Source: Rhodobacter sp. 24-YEA-8
Lineage (GTDB): Bacteria; Pseudomonadota; Alphaproteobacteria; Rhodobacterales; Rhodobacteraceae
Length of the DNA: 64,000 bases
Assembly (NCBI RefSeq): GCF_900105075.1
Contig: NZ_FNSK01000001.1
Location: 3,321,001-3,385,000 of the forward strand
Direction: 5' to 3'
The notes under the pieces were generated by a model that had not been told where the DNA came from, searched no databases, and saw nothing but the letters and a program-made list of their open reading frames with translations. Shown piece after piece: positions 34,151-42,804 of this stretch (positions are counted from its first letter, which is position 1; each line of letters begins with the position of its first letter). Position numbers and translations under genes: made by a program.

Positions 34151-35290
34151 TCAGCCGACGCGCCGGCCTGCGACCCACGTGCCGCGAATGGCCCCGGCGG
34201 CACCGACGCGGTGGACGCGGATCAGGTCGGCGCGTTTGCCGATGGCAATGTCGCCGCGATCGGTGAGGCGTGCGGCCTCAGCCGGGGCTTTGGTCACGGT
34301 GCGGATGCCGCGCGGCAGATCACCCCAGAGATCACCCAGCATCAGCGAAGCCGACAAAAGCGACGAGGGCACGTAATCCGAGGACAGGATGTCGAGAAGA
34401 TCGGCCTGCGCCAGATCCGCCGCGGCGACATTGCCCGAATGCGAGCCGCCCCGGATCAGGTTCGGCGCCCCCATCATCACAAGGATGCCCTGGTCACGGC
34501 AGGCGCGCGCAGCCTCGACCGTGGTGGGGAATTCGGCAAAGCTTACGCCCTTTTCGCGGCTGGTCACCACCTGGTCTTCGGTCGTGTCGTCATGGCTTGC
34601 GATCACGGCGCCATAGCGGCGCGCGGCTTTGACGGCGGCCTCTTCATGCGCGCCACTCACCCGGGCCGAGAGCGCCTGCTGGCTTGCGATATGCTCGGCG
34701 AATTGCGTCTCGGACATGCCGCGCTTGCCCATGACATAGTCGCGGAGTTTCGTGATGTCGCGGAACTGGCGCTGGCCCGGGGTGTGGTCCATCAGGCTGA
34801 CGATGCCGATGCGGTCCTCGGTGCCGAATTTGTCGAGTTCCTCGATGAGGGTTTCCGAGCAGACCTCGGCGCGCAGATGCAGGCGGTGGCTGATTTTCAG
34901 CGCGCCCATCTCGCGCAGGCCCATGATCTCATGCGCCAGCGCTCTTGCATATTCGCCGTAACCGGCATTGTTTGACGAAAAGATCGATCCCACCCGCAGC
35001 GCGTCGAACACGGTTGTGATGCCCACCGAGGCCAGTTCGGCATCATGGGCGATGATTGCACTTGCATGGGGCCAGTCGACGCGGGGGCGGGGCTGGAGAT
35101 GGCGTTCCAGGTTGTCGGTATGCAGTTCCACAAGGCCGGGCATCACCAGATCGCCCTGCATATCTTCGGCGCTTTGCGGGGCTGTGCCTGTGTCAATGTC
35201 GTCAATCAGCCCGTCCCGGATCACGATATTGCCGGTGACGATTTCATCGGCCAGAAGGATGCGGGCATTGGCGAGGATGGTCTGGGTCAT
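34151..35290 (-). CDS. phnM: alpha-D-ribose 1-methylphosphonate 5-triphosphate diphosphatase
   Basis: 379 residues. In the C-P lyase pathway it removes pyrophosphate from the 5-triphosphate intermediate, giving 5-phospho-ribose 1-alkylphosphonate. An amidohydrolase fold is shown by the metal ligands in PGLVELHTDNLERH (near 52-65), the conserved LHLRAEVC, SLMDHTPGQRQF, ASHDDTTEDQV and MGAPNLIRGGSHSGN segments. The last three are PhnM hallmarks. It runs on the same strand as phnN-phnG but is separated from phnN by the plus-strand DUF1045 gene. Confidence 0.95.
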   Translation of the reverse strand: MTQTILANARILLADEIVTGNIVIRDGLIDDIDTGTAPQSAEDMQGDLVMPGLVELHTDNLERHLQPRPRVDWPHASAIIAHDAELASVGITTVFDALRVGSIFSSNNAGYGEYARALAHEIMGLREMGALKISHRLHLRAEVCSETLIEELDKFGTEDRIGIVSLMDHTPGQRQFRDITKLRDYVMGKRGMSETQFAEHIASQQALSARVSGAHEEAAVKAARRYGAVIASHDDTTEDQVVTSREKGVSFAEFPTTVEAARACRDQGILVMMGAPNLIRGGSHSGNVAAADLAQADLLDILSSDYVPSSLLSASLMLGDLWGDLPRGIRTVTKAPAEAARLTDRGDIAIGKRADLIRVHRVGAAGAIRGTWVAGRRVG

Positions 35291-35437
35291 GACTGGGCTT
35301 TCTCGGCAGGAGGCAGGGTCGGCAGGCGGGAGAGCGCTGCAAATGGCACCGTGATGTCACATCCGTGTGACAGATGGCGGTTAGGGCGAAACTGGTTCCG
35401 AAGGATGATGCGGGATCGGGCTGAGAGGACGGTGGCG

Positions 35438-36127
35438 ATGAGCGATTTCACGAGATATGCGGTCTATTACGCGCCGCGCCCGGGGGCCTTTGCGAGAAGG
35501 GTGGCGGGCTGGCTCGGCTGGGATCCGGAGGCAGGGCTGCCGATCGCTTTCGCAGGGCCCGAAGGATTGCCACGCCCCCAGGCCGAGCTGACGATGAGCC
35601 CGCGCAAATATGGCTTTCACGGCACGATCAAGGCGCCGTTCCGCCTGGCCGAAGGTCTGGAGCGTGCGGATCTTTCCGGAGCGCTTGCGGACCTTGCAGG
35701 CAGTCTGGCGCCGGTCGGGACGCGGGGGCTGGAGCTGCGCCGGATCGGGGGATTCCTTGCGCTGGTGCCGCAGGGGGATGAGGCGGCGCTGCTGGCTCTG
35801 GGCGCCGGGGTGGTCACGGATCTCGACCCTTTGCGTGCCCCCCTCACCGAGGCAGAGATCGCAAAGCGCCGCCCCGACAGGTTGACCCCGCGCCAGCGTG
35901 AGTTGCTGTCGGCCTGGGGCTATCCTTTTGTGATGGAGGAGTTCCGTTTCCATCTGACGCTTTCTGACAACCTGCCGGAATCCGAGGCGGCTGAACTGGC
36001 CGCGCGGCTGGATCCCTGGCTCGCCCCCGATCTGCCACGTCCCTTTGCCATCGAGGATCTGTGCCTCTTTGGCGAGGATGCGGCGGGGCGGTTTCACCTG
36101 CTGGAGCGTCATGCGCTGACCGGCTGA
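35438..36127 (+). CDS. DUF1045 phosphonate-metabolism protein, 2H phosphoesterase fold
   Basis: 229 residues, cytoplasmic. Two H-x-T-type motifs, FHGTIKAPF (near 64-72) and FRFHLTLSD (near 170), are the paired active-site motifs of the 2H phosphoesterase superfamily. The DUF1045 family is nearly always found in phn clusters and has been proposed to act on cyclic ribose phosphate intermediates; this is a family-level inference. The ATG at 35438 has AGGA eight bases upstream. It is transcribed opposite to its phn neighbours, and its 3' end overlaps that of phnN by 19 bp. Confidence 0.88.
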   Translation: MSDFTRYAVYYAPRPGAFARRVAGWLGWDPEAGLPIAFAGPEGLPRPQAELTMSPRKYGFHGTIKAPFRLAEGLERADLSGALADLAGSLAPVGTRGLELRRIGGFLALVPQGDEAALLALGAGVVTDLDPLRAPLTEAEIAKRRPDRLTPRQRELLSAWGYPFVMEEFRFHLTLSDNLPESEAAELAARLDPWLAPDLPRPFAIEDLCLFGEDAAGRFHLLERHALTG

Positions 36128-36663
36128 AGCGCGTCGAGAAAACGGGCGATGCCGGTCTCGGGGCTGGCATCGTTCATCACCGTGATCACGCTGAGGCCAC
36201 CCGAAAGCCCCTCGGGCCAGGGCTGCCCGGCGCGGGCGACCCGCGCGGCGATGTCCAGAGCGCTTTCGCGTCCACGTGCCATCAGCCGCGCCGCCAGCAC
36301 CTGGGGCGGTGCGGTGACATGGATCACGCGCAGCCCCGGCCAAAGCAGGGCGGCGCGTTCAAGCCCCTGGCGCGAGCCATTGAACAGAAGATCCGCGCCA
36401 TTCGCCAGCGGCGCCAGCGCGGCGGCCGGGATGCCGTAGCACAGCCCATGTGCCTGCCAGTCCAGTGCGAATTCCCCCGCCGCCTGGCGCTCTGCAAATT
36501 CTGCAGCCGTCACGCCCTCGAAATCCTCGCCACCGGCATCCGTGGGCCTTGTGATGACGCGGCGTATGACATGAAGATCAGGTCTCGCCGCCAGCGCGCC
36601 CTGGATCAGCGTGTCCTTCCCGGCCCCCGAGGGGCCGACAATGGCGAAAAGCCGTCCCGTCAT
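36109..36663 (-). CDS. phnN: ribose 1,5-bisphosphokinase
   Basis: 184 residues. Phosphorylates ribose 1,5-bisphosphate to PRPP, the last step linking C-P lyase to nucleotide metabolism. A guanylate-kinase-like fold has the P-loop GPSGAGKDT (near 10-18), the RVITRPTDAGGEDFEGV segment and a lid region. It lies 13 bp downstream of phnL on the same strand and ends overlapping the convergent DUF1045 gene. Confidence 0.93.
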   Translation of the reverse strand: MTGRLFAIVGPSGAGKDTLIQGALAARPDLHVIRRVITRPTDAGGEDFEGVTAAEFAERQAAGEFALDWQAHGLCYGIPAAALAPLANGADLLFNGSRQGLERAALLWPGLRVIHVTAPPQVLAARLMARGRESALDIAARVARAGQPWPEGLSGGLSVITVMNDASPETGIARFLDALQPVSA

Positions 36664-36676
36664 GGCGCGAGCCTCC

Positions 36677-37372
36677 TCATGCTGCCAGACCCGGGGTGAA
36701 GCCGGTCACATCCAGCAGCCGGTCGCAGACCCGGGCGCGGGCCTCTTCGTCATGGAAGATCCCGAGGATCGCCGCGCCGCGCGCCTTGGCCTCGGCTATC
36801 AGCCCCAGCACCACCTCGCGATTGGTGGCGTCAAGGCTGGCGGTCGGCTCGTCCAGCAGCATCGCGGGGTAGGGATGGATGAAGCCGCGCGCGATGTTCA
36901 CCCGCTGCTGCTCGCCGCCCGAGAATGTGGTGGGCGAGAGCGACCAGAGGCGTTCGGGCAGGTTCAGCCGCGACAGCAGCGCCGCCGCCCGGTCGCGGGC
37001 CTCGTCTGCGGCAGTGCCGAGGGTCAGGAGCGGTTCCGCCACCACATCGATCGTCGGGACACGCGGCACGACGCGCAGGAACTGGCTGACATAGCCCAGA
37101 ACCTCGCGCCGCAATGCCAGGATCTCGCGCGGGCTGGCCTTTGCGACATCAAGGTCGCCGACGAGGATCGCACCCGAAGCGGCAAGGTAATTGCCGTGGA
37201 TCATCCGCATCAGCGTGGATTTTCCTGCACCCGAGCGCCCGGTCAGCGCCACGCATTCTCCGGGTGCGACCGAGAGGCTGACGCCGGCCATAACCGGGAT
37301 CACGGCACCATCCTGCCCGCCGCCCTGATTGTGCAGCGTAAAGGTCTTTGAAACGTCTTTCAGCATAATCAT
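36677..37372 (-). CDS. phnL: C-P lyase complex ATPase-like subunit PhnL
   Basis: 231 residues. An ABC-type ATPase that associates with the C-P lyase core rather than with a transporter. Walker A is [10 protein letters not shown], signature FSGGEQQRVNIARG, and Walker B AMLLDEPTASLD. The VSQFLRVVPRVPTIDVVAEP segment is specific to PhnL. Start at ATG 37370-37372; the frame extension to 37435 overlaps phnK. It follows phnK by 4 bp. Confidence 0.95.
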   Translation of the reverse strand: MIMLKDVSKTFTLHNQGGGQDGAVIPVMAGVSLSVAPGECVALTGRSGAGKSTLMRMIHGNYLAASGAILVGDLDVAKASPREILALRREVLGYVSQFLRVVPRVPTIDVVAEPLLTLGTAADEARDRAAALLSRLNLPERLWSLSPTTFSGGEQQRVNIARGFIHPYPAMLLDEPTASLDATNREVVLGLIAEAKARGAAILGIFHDEEARARVCDRLLDVTGFTPGLAA

Positions 37373-37376
37373 GGGG

Positions 37377-38174
37377 TCAGACCTGCAAAACCGAGGAAAC
37401 AAGAAGCTGGGTATAGGCATGTTGCGGATCATCAAGAACCTGATCAGTCAGGCCCTGTTCAACCACATGGCCCGATTTCATCACCATAAGCCGATGCGCC
37501 AGCAGCCGCACCACGGCAAGGTCATGGGTGACCAGCACCACCGACAGCCCAAGATCGCGCACCAGACCCCGCAAGAGATCCAGAAGCCGCGCCTGGACCG
37601 AGACGTCAAGGCCACCGGTCGGCTCGTCCATAAAGACCAGACGCGGCGCAGTGACGAGGTTGCGCGCAATCTGCAACCTTTGCTGCATACCCCCGGAAAA
37701 GGCGGATGGCCGGTCGTCGATCCGCGCCCCGTCAATTTCGACCCGGCCAAGCCAGTCGAGTGCCGTCTCGCGGATGGCGCCGTAATTCCGCCCGCCCACC
37801 GCCATCAGCCGCTCGCCAATATTGCCGCCGGCGGAAACGCCCATCCGCAGCCCGTCCCGCGGGCTCTGATGCACAAAGGCCTGTTCACTCCGCGCGAGCC
37901 TCCGCCGCTCCGGTTCTGCCATGGTGATCATGTCACGCCCGTCAAACAGGATCCGCCCCTCCTCCGGCGCCTGATGCCCGGCGAGGCAGGAGAGCAGGGT
38001 CGATTTTCCGGACCCGCTCTCTCCGACGATCCCCAGCACCTCGCCGGGAAACAGATCAAAGGAGACATCGGCGCAGCCGATCCGGCTGCCGTAGAATTTC
38101 GACAGCCCCCTGACCGAGAGCAAAGGCCCGGCCTCTTTCACCTTTGCATAAATGTTCATCTCAGCCCCATCCAT
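37377..38174 (-). CDS. phnK: C-P lyase complex ATPase-like subunit PhnK
   Basis: 265 residues. An ABC-type protein that binds the PhnGHIJ core and is needed for phosphonate breakdown. Walker A is GESGSGKST, the signature FSGGMQQRLQIARN and Walker B LVFMDEPTGGLD; the Q-loop region HQSPRDGLRMGVSAGGNIGE is PhnK-like. The ATG (38172-38174) overlaps the phnJ stop as ATGA, so it is coupled. The second ATG at 38157-38159 is an alternative. Confidence 0.95.
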   Translation of the reverse strand: MDGAEMNIYAKVKEAGPLLSVRGLSKFYGSRIGCADVSFDLFPGEVLGIVGESGSGKSTLLSCLAGHQAPEEGRILFDGRDMITMAEPERRRLARSEQAFVHQSPRDGLRMGVSAGGNIGERLMAVGGRNYGAIRETALDWLGRVEIDGARIDDRPSAFSGGMQQRLQIARNLVTAPRLVFMDEPTGGLDVSVQARLLDLLRGLVRDLGLSVVLVTHDLAVVRLLAHRLMVMKSGHVVEQGLTDQVLDDPQHAYTQLLVSSVLQV

Positions 38175-39046
38175 CAGCTGCGCTCCGTTTCCAGGGCCGC
38201 GCTGCGGCTGCTACAGAAGTCAGTGTCCGAACAGACGAACATCCGTCCGCCCTGGTCATCGGTGATCACCTCGTCCAGATAGCTCTCGCGCGATCCACAG
38301 ATCTCGCATTCATGATCCGCTTTTGACGCAACGAACGGGTGATCCTCGAAATCGAGGCTGACCACCTTCGTGTAGGGCGGCAGCGCATGGATCCGAGCCT
38401 CGCGCCCGGCCCCGAAAAGCTGCACGGCGGGGCTGTCCGAAAGCTTCGGATTGTCGAATTTCGGGATAGGCGAAGGCGTCATCACATAGCGGTCATGCGC
38501 CATCACCGGCCAGGCATAGGAATTGGTGATCTCGCCATGCCGGGCAATATCTTCGTAAAGCTTGACATGCATGAGGCCATATTCCTCCAGCGCATGCATC
38601 CGCCGCGTCTCGGTCTCGCGCGGTTCCAGAAAGCGCAGGGGTTCGGGGATCGGCACCTGATAGACCAGGATCTGATCCTCGGTCAGCGGCGTTTCCGGGA
38701 TGCGGTGGCGGGTCTGGATCAGGGTTGCCTCTGTGGTCGCTTCGGTCACCGCGACCCCGGCCGTGCGCTGAAAGAACTTGCGGATCGAGACGGCATTGGT
38801 CGTGTCATCCGCACCCTGGTCGATCACTTTCAGGCGGTCCGCCGGCACCAGACAGGCGGCAGAGACCTGGACCCCGCCGGTTCCCCAGCCATAAGGCATC
38901 GGCATCTCGCGGCTGGCAAAGGGCACCTGATAGCCCGGCACCGCCAGCGCTTTCAGAATGGCCCGACGCAACATGCGTTTGGTCTGTTCGTCGAGATAGG
39001 CAAAATTGTAGCTTTCGGCCTCGACGGGGGGGATGGCGGCGGTCAT
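38174..39046 (-). CDS. phnJ: C-P lyase radical-SAM subunit
   Basis: 290 residues. The catalytic subunit that cleaves the C-P bond of ribose 1-phosphonate 5-phosphate using S-adenosylmethionine and a 4Fe-4S cluster. The cysteines Cys247, Cys250 and Cys272 are spaced C-X2-C-X21-C, with Cys278 following, the same pattern as the E. coli protein (241, 244, 266, 272). Other signatures are PYGWGTGGVQVSAACL, LMHVKLYEDIARHGEI and DFEDHPFVAS. The start overlaps the stop of the 30-codon micro-ORF as ATGA, so its translation may be coupled to that ORF rather than to phnI directly. Confidence 0.96.
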   Translation of the reverse strand: MTAAIPPVEAESYNFAYLDEQTKRMLRRAILKALAVPGYQVPFASREMPMPYGWGTGGVQVSAACLVPADRLKVIDQGADDTTNAVSIRKFFQRTAGVAVTEATTEATLIQTRHRIPETPLTEDQILVYQVPIPEPLRFLEPRETETRRMHALEEYGLMHVKLYEDIARHGEITNSYAWPVMAHDRYVMTPSPIPKFDNPKLSDSPAVQLFGAGREARIHALPPYTKVVSLDFEDHPFVASKADHECEICGSRESYLDEVITDDQGGRMFVCSDTDFCSSRSAALETERS

Positions 39047-39135
39047 TTTCGCGCTCCCGAAGGCCGGGCACCGCCTGGGTTGCGGGCGCCGGCAAGGGTG
39101 ATCAGCAGAGCGGCGGCGATCTGGACGGGCATCAT
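39043..39135 (-). CDS. possible 30-residue micro-protein between phnI and phnJ
   Basis: Starts with ATGATG at 39130-39135, preceded by the consensus ribosome site AGGAGGA inside the end of phnI. Its upstream end overlaps the phnI stop and its own stop overlaps the phnJ start as ATGA. The product begins MMPVQIAAALLITLAG, a short hydrophobic stretch, then a basic tail (GGARPSGARK). It could be a membrane micro-peptide, or only a device that carries ribosomes from phnI to phnJ. No family recognised; conservation across related genomes would decide. Confidence 0.5.
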   Translation of the reverse strand: MMPVQIAAALLITLAGARNPGGARPSGARK

Positions 39136-40217
39136 TCTTCCTCCTGTGCGGAAAGGGCGGCGCTGCGCAGCCGGCGGATCAGCTCCAGCTCGGACTGGAA
39201 ATCGACGTAATGCGGCAGCTTGATATGTTCGAGGAACCCGGTGGCCTGGATATTGTCGCAATGCGACAGCACGAATTCCTCATCGCGGGCGGGGGCCGGA
39301 TTGTGGCTTTCCCCCAGTTCCTTCCAGCGCAAAGCCCGGTCAACAAGGCTCATCGACAGCGATTTGCGCTCGCTCTGGCCAAAGACCAGACCATAGCCGC
39401 GGGTGAATTGCGGCGGCTCGGTTTTCGATCCGCCAAACTGGTTCACCGTCTCGCATTCCGAAAGCTCGATCTCGCCGATCTCGATGCTGAAACCCAGCTC
39501 GGGGATCTCGGCCGCGATGGTGACCTGGCCGATGCGCAGCTCGCCGACAAAGGCATGGGTATTGCCGTAGCCGCGCTGCGTCGAATAGGCGAGCGACAGG
39601 AGAAACCCCTCATCGCCACGCGCCAGTGCCTGAAGACGCAGCGCCCGGGTCGCGGGCAGTTCCAGCGCTTCGCGGGTCAGATCGGGGGGGGTGTCGGTGC
39701 CGGTGCCGGCCTCTTCGATCAGCCCTTCGCGGTTCAGAAAGCCCATCACATGCGGCACCGCATCCAGCCCCTCCGGGCTGGCGCTCGCTGCTTCTGGCGG
39801 GGTGATCCCTTCGGCGGCCAGCGCGAAATCCAGCAGGCGATGCGTGTAATCGAAGGTCGGCCCGAGGATCTGGCCGCCCGGCACATCGCGGAACGTGGCA
39901 GAGACGCGCCGGATCACCGCCATCGTGGCGGTTTCGACCGGCAGCGTGGCGCCGAAACGCGGCAGGGTTGTGCGATAGGCGCGGATCAGGAAAATCGCCT
40001 CGATCAGATCGCCCCGCGCCTGTTTGATCGCCAGCGCGGCGAGGTCGGGGTCGAAAAGCGAGCCCTCCGCCATCACCCGGTCGACCGAGAGTTTCAGCTG
40101 CTCGCGGATCTGCGCGATAGACAGCTCGGCGATGCCCGTGTCGCCCCGGCGTTCTTCGGCGAGCCAGGCATGGGCGTTGTCGATGGCGCGCTCTCCGCCT
40201 TTGACGGCAACATACAT
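39132..40217 (-). CDS. phnI: C-P lyase core subunit PhnI (nucleosidase)
   Basis: 361 residues. With PhnG, PhnH and PhnL it attaches phosphonate to the ribose of ATP, displacing adenine. Family signatures are YVAVKGGERAIDNAHAWLAE at the N-terminus, SLAYSTQRGYGNTHAFVGEL and EIELSECETVNQFGGSKTEP near 260-280, and the C-terminal CDNIQATGFLEHIKLPHYV. The start overlaps the phnH stop. The last codons contain the AGGAGGA ribosome site of the micro-ORF. Confidence 0.96.
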   Translation of the reverse strand: MYVAVKGGERAIDNAHAWLAEERRGDTGIAELSIAQIREQLKLSVDRVMAEGSLFDPDLAALAIKQARGDLIEAIFLIRAYRTTLPRFGATLPVETATMAVIRRVSATFRDVPGGQILGPTFDYTHRLLDFALAAEGITPPEAASASPEGLDAVPHVMGFLNREGLIEEAGTGTDTPPDLTREALELPATRALRLQALARGDEGFLLSLAYSTQRGYGNTHAFVGELRIGQVTIAAEIPELGFSIEIGEIELSECETVNQFGGSKTEPPQFTRGYGLVFGQSERKSLSMSLVDRALRWKELGESHNPAPARDEEFVLSHCDNIQATGFLEHIKLPHYVDFQSELELIRRLRSAALSAQEEE

Positions 40218-40810
40218 CAGATATCCTCCAGCCTCGTTGAGCGCGGCAGACCGGCGATCTGGTCCCCGGCGGTCAGGAAAGTGTCAAACCCCAGCGGGTA
40301 CAGCGCGTTATTGGCCTGGAAAGCGGCGATTTCCGGCAGGGAAAGCCGGGCGCTGTCCTGAATGCCCGGCCCGGTCAGGCGGGCGCCGCGCGCCTCAAGC
40401 GCCGGCATTTCGACGATCAGCGTGGCGGCGCGGTCGGGATAATCTGGCGTGCCGGTGGCAAAGCGCGAGACCGGCGCCAGCGCCTCCCAGCTGCCGATCA
40501 CGAAATGCGCGGCCTCAGCCGTGGTGAAGGGCGCGGCTGTGTGAAATGTCAGCCAGGCGCGCAGCCCGGCACTGTCATGCGAAGGGGCGATCCAGACCGG
40601 CGTCGTCTGATCCATCAGTACCAGCGCCAGCGTCCCCGCCGCAACCGAGAGCGGCGCGGGCGGCAGCGCGCCGGTGATCTGCTGGATGCGACCGGGGCGG
40701 GCCAGGGCCTGCATCGCGGCACGGAAAGCACGGGCGGCGTCATGCGCCGGATGGGCGAAACCGCCGGCGAGCGAAGGCGTGACCGGGGCAGGTTGGACGG
40801 GCGCGTTCAT
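40217..40810 (-). CDS. phnH: C-P lyase core subunit PhnH
   Basis: 197 residues, part of the PhnGHIJ core complex. Signatures are GFAHPAHDAARAFRAAMQAL near the start, ARPGRIQQITGALPP, LVLMDQTTPVWIAP and RLTGPGIQDSARLSLPEI. The fold is related to PLP-dependent transferases without a bound cofactor. It is coupled on both sides by ATGA overlaps (phnG stop and phnI start). Confidence 0.95.
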   Translation of the reverse strand: MNAPVQPAPVTPSLAGGFAHPAHDAARAFRAAMQALARPGRIQQITGALPPAPLSVAAGTLALVLMDQTTPVWIAPSHDSAGLRAWLTFHTAAPFTTAEAAHFVIGSWEALAPVSRFATGTPDYPDRAATLIVEMPALEARGARLTGPGIQDSARLSLPEIAAFQANNALYPLGFDTFLTAGDQIAGLPRSTRLEDI

Positions 40811-41283
40811 TTGTCATCTCCGCGTACAAGGGTGAAGAATTCGACGCGGGTGGCGGCGGCTTTGGCAGCGCGCGCCTTGCGGCGGGCGGCCTCGGCCTCG
40901 GTCAGGGGCATGAGGATGGTTGCACGGATGCGCTCTGCCGCATCGGTCTGCATAAGCGCATCGACCAGGGCGGCATGGCGGGCATGGGCGCGGTCGCGCC
41001 CCTGGACCAGCGCATGGCCGGTGGTGCCATCCGGGAGATGCAGCGTGGCGCGGGTCACGGTGACCTCGCCCAACGAAAACGGCGCGCCGCTGCCGCCGAT
41101 GCGGCCCTGGACCATCATCGTGCCGGTCTCGGGCGCGCGCAGGTCGTGATGGTCGGGCAGCGGCATCGGCAAAAGCGCGGCAAGCGCCTCGGGCCGCGCG
41201 CGGGCGAGGGTGCCCATCCAGGCGCGGCGCGCCCCGGTGAGATCTTTGGCAGGGGAAGGTCCGGTGTGATTCATAGCAGACAT
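40807..41283 (-). CDS. phnG: C-P lyase core subunit PhnG
   Basis: 158 residues from the ATG at 41281-41283, or 155 from the ATG at 41272-41274; the longer frame opening at 41313 uses TTG and runs into the operator. Signatures are RRAWMGTLARARPEALAALL, GEVTVTRATLHLPDGTTGHAL and YxxGRD-like VQGRDRAHARHAALVDAL. It is the first gene of the phnGHIJKLN run and lies just downstream of the presumed PhnF operator. Confidence 0.94.
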   Translation of the reverse strand: MSAMNHTGPSPAKDLTGARRAWMGTLARARPEALAALLPMPLPDHHDLRAPETGTMMVQGRIGGSGAPFSLGEVTVTRATLHLPDGTTGHALVQGRDRAHARHAALVDALMQTDAAERIRATILMPLTEAEAARRKARAAKAAATRVEFFTLVRGDDK

Positions 41284-41291
41284 CTTTTCTG

Positions 41292-41323
41292 ACTTGTCTG
41301 TTGTACTAGACAACTATACAAGT
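41292..41323. promoter_or_regulatory. probable PhnF operator between divergent phnG and phnF
   Basis: A nested inverted repeat: TTGTCT-N8-AGACAA at 41294-41313, inside an outer ACTTGT-N20-ACAAGT (41292-41323). GntR/HutC-type regulators bind such palindromes, and phnF is adjacent. It lies 9 bases upstream of the phnG ATG and 66 upstream of phnF, so it could control both. Binding is inferred. Confidence 0.7.
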
Positions 41324-41388
41324 AAGCGGCGGGCGACAGGTGACGTCAATGCGAATATTTTGCGAAACTTCGGTAACGGGGGCAGGGA

Positions 41389-42105
41389 ATGGCGCGCACG
41401 GCTTTGTGGAAGGGAATCGCCGGGACACTGGCGGCTGAAGTCGCGCAGGGCCATTTTCCCATCGGCGCGCGGTTGCCAAGCGAAGCGGAGCTGTCGGTCC
41501 GGTTTGGCGTCAACCGCCATACTGTGCGCCATGCGCTGGCCGATCTGGCGGAACGCGGCCTGGTCCATGCGCGGCGCGGTGCCGGGGTTTTTGTGCTGGG
41601 ACGGCCCACGGATTACCCGCTCGGGCGGCGTGTGCGCTTTCATCAGGCGATGGAATCGGGAGGGCGGCTGCCATCGAAACAGCTGACACGGCGCGAGACG
41701 CGGCCCTCGGATGCGAAGGAGGCGCAGGCGCTCGGGCTGGCGACGGCGGATGCTGTGCTTGTGGTTGAGGGGCTTTCCTCGGCCGATGGGCAACCGCTTG
41801 CGGTGTTCCGCTCGGTCTTCCCGGTGGCGCGCCTGCCGGGTCTCGCGGCGGCTTTTGAGGGCGAAAGCTCGATCACGCGCGCGTTGGCGGCGGTGGGGGT
41901 GGCGGATTACACCCGCGCCTCAACGCGGCTCTCGGCCAGGGCCGCCAGCACCATGGTGGCGCTGGCGCTGCGGATCCCCGAAGGCGCGCCGGTTCTGCGC
42001 ACGACTTCCGTCAATGTGGACGGGGCGGGGGTGCCGGTTGAGTTCGGCATCACCTGGTTCGCGGGGGACCGGGTGACGCTGACGGTAACGCCGGAAGGGG
42101 TTTAG
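41389..42105 (+). CDS. phnF: GntR/HutC-family phosphonate regulator
   Basis: 238 residues. The N-terminal GntR winged helix (residues 5-70) contains GARLPSEAELSVRFGVNRHTVRHAL-type recognition sequence. The C-terminal UTRA ligand-binding domain (about 90-235) contains VLVVEGLSSADGQPLAVFRS and VPVEFGITWFAGDRV. It is divergent from phnG and likely represses the phn genes until a pathway ligand binds. The ATG at 41389 follows GCAGGGA. The last 4 bp overlap the convergent transferase gene. Confidence 0.93.
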   Translation: MARTALWKGIAGTLAAEVAQGHFPIGARLPSEAELSVRFGVNRHTVRHALADLAERGLVHARRGAGVFVLGRPTDYPLGRRVRFHQAMESGGRLPSKQLTRRETRPSDAKEAQALGLATADAVLVVEGLSSADGQPLAVFRSVFPVARLPGLAAAFEGESSITRALAAVGVADYTRASTRLSARAASTMVALALRIPEGAPVLRTTSVNVDGAGVPVEFGITWFAGDRVTLTVTPEGV

Positions 42106-42719
42106 CCCTCGTATTTCTCAAGGAAAGCCTCGGCGGGGAGCTTGCGGAAGTCGGGCAGGACGTCGCGCAGGCGGGAATGATCCCAGTCCCACCAGGCGAG
42201 TGCCATGAGCCGGTTGATCACAGAGTCGGAAAAGCGCATCCGGATCAGTCTTGCCGGGCTGCCGCCGACGATGGCGAATGGGGGGACGTCTTTGGTCACC
42301 ACCGCGCCCGAAGCGACGATGGCACCGGCGCCGAGGGTGATCTCGGGTTTGATGATGGCGCCATGGCCGATCCAGCAATCGGGACCGAGCACCGTGCGGC
42401 GGGCGGCGCGGGCGGCGAAGAAGTCCGGGTCATCTTCGGCATCGTCAAAATACCAGGAGGAGCGGTAGAGGAAATGGTGTTGCGCCGCATTGGCGAAAGG
42501 GTGGTCGGTCGGGCCGATCCTGGTCAGGGCGGCGATATTGGCGAATTTGCCGACCGTGGTATTTGCGATGTCGGAAAGGCGTTCGGCATAGGCGTAATCT
42601 TCGAAGGTTGAGTTCAACACGCGGGTGCCTTCGCCGACCTCGCAGTAAGCGCCGAAGGTGGAATTGGCGATATGGGTGTTGGGGTGCAGGAAGGGCGCAA
42701 TCGGCGAGAGGCGGGGCAT
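42102..42719 (-). CDS. phosphonate-associated hexapeptide-repeat acetyltransferase
   Basis: 205 residues. A left-handed beta-helix is shown by hexapeptide repeats (GAYCEVGEGTRVLNSTFED, VGKFANIAALTRIG, then WIGHGAIIKPEITLGAGAIV). The central segment NAAQHHFLYRSSWYFDDAED is typical of the family of hexapeptide transferases found in phn clusters, probably acetylating aminoalkylphosphonates or a related intermediate. The substrate is not visible from sequence. It ends with a 4-bp overlap of phnF. Confidence 0.88.
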   Translation of the reverse strand: MPRLSPIAPFLHPNTHIANSTFGAYCEVGEGTRVLNSTFEDYAYAERLSDIANTTVGKFANIAALTRIGPTDHPFANAAQHHFLYRSSWYFDDAEDDPDFFAARAARRTVLGPDCWIGHGAIIKPEITLGAGAIVASGAVVTKDVPPFAIVGGSPARLIRMRFSDSVINRLMALAWWDWDHSRLRDVLPDFRKLPAEAFLEKYEG

Positions 42720-42770
42720 TTTCCGGGGCTTTCAGGGGAGTGGTCCGCCGGTTGGCTGATGGGGGAGCCT

Positions 42771-42800
42771 CCGGCGGGGATATTTATGGACAGATGAAAG
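42771..42800. repeat. GATATTT-type dispersed motif
   Basis: CCGGCGGGGATATTTATGGA followed by CAGATGAAAG lies between the end of the permease gene and the transferase gene. Similar sequences occur at 24071-24095 and 55511-55541, each near a gene 3' end. Confidence 0.5.
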
Positions 42801-42804
42801 GGGC

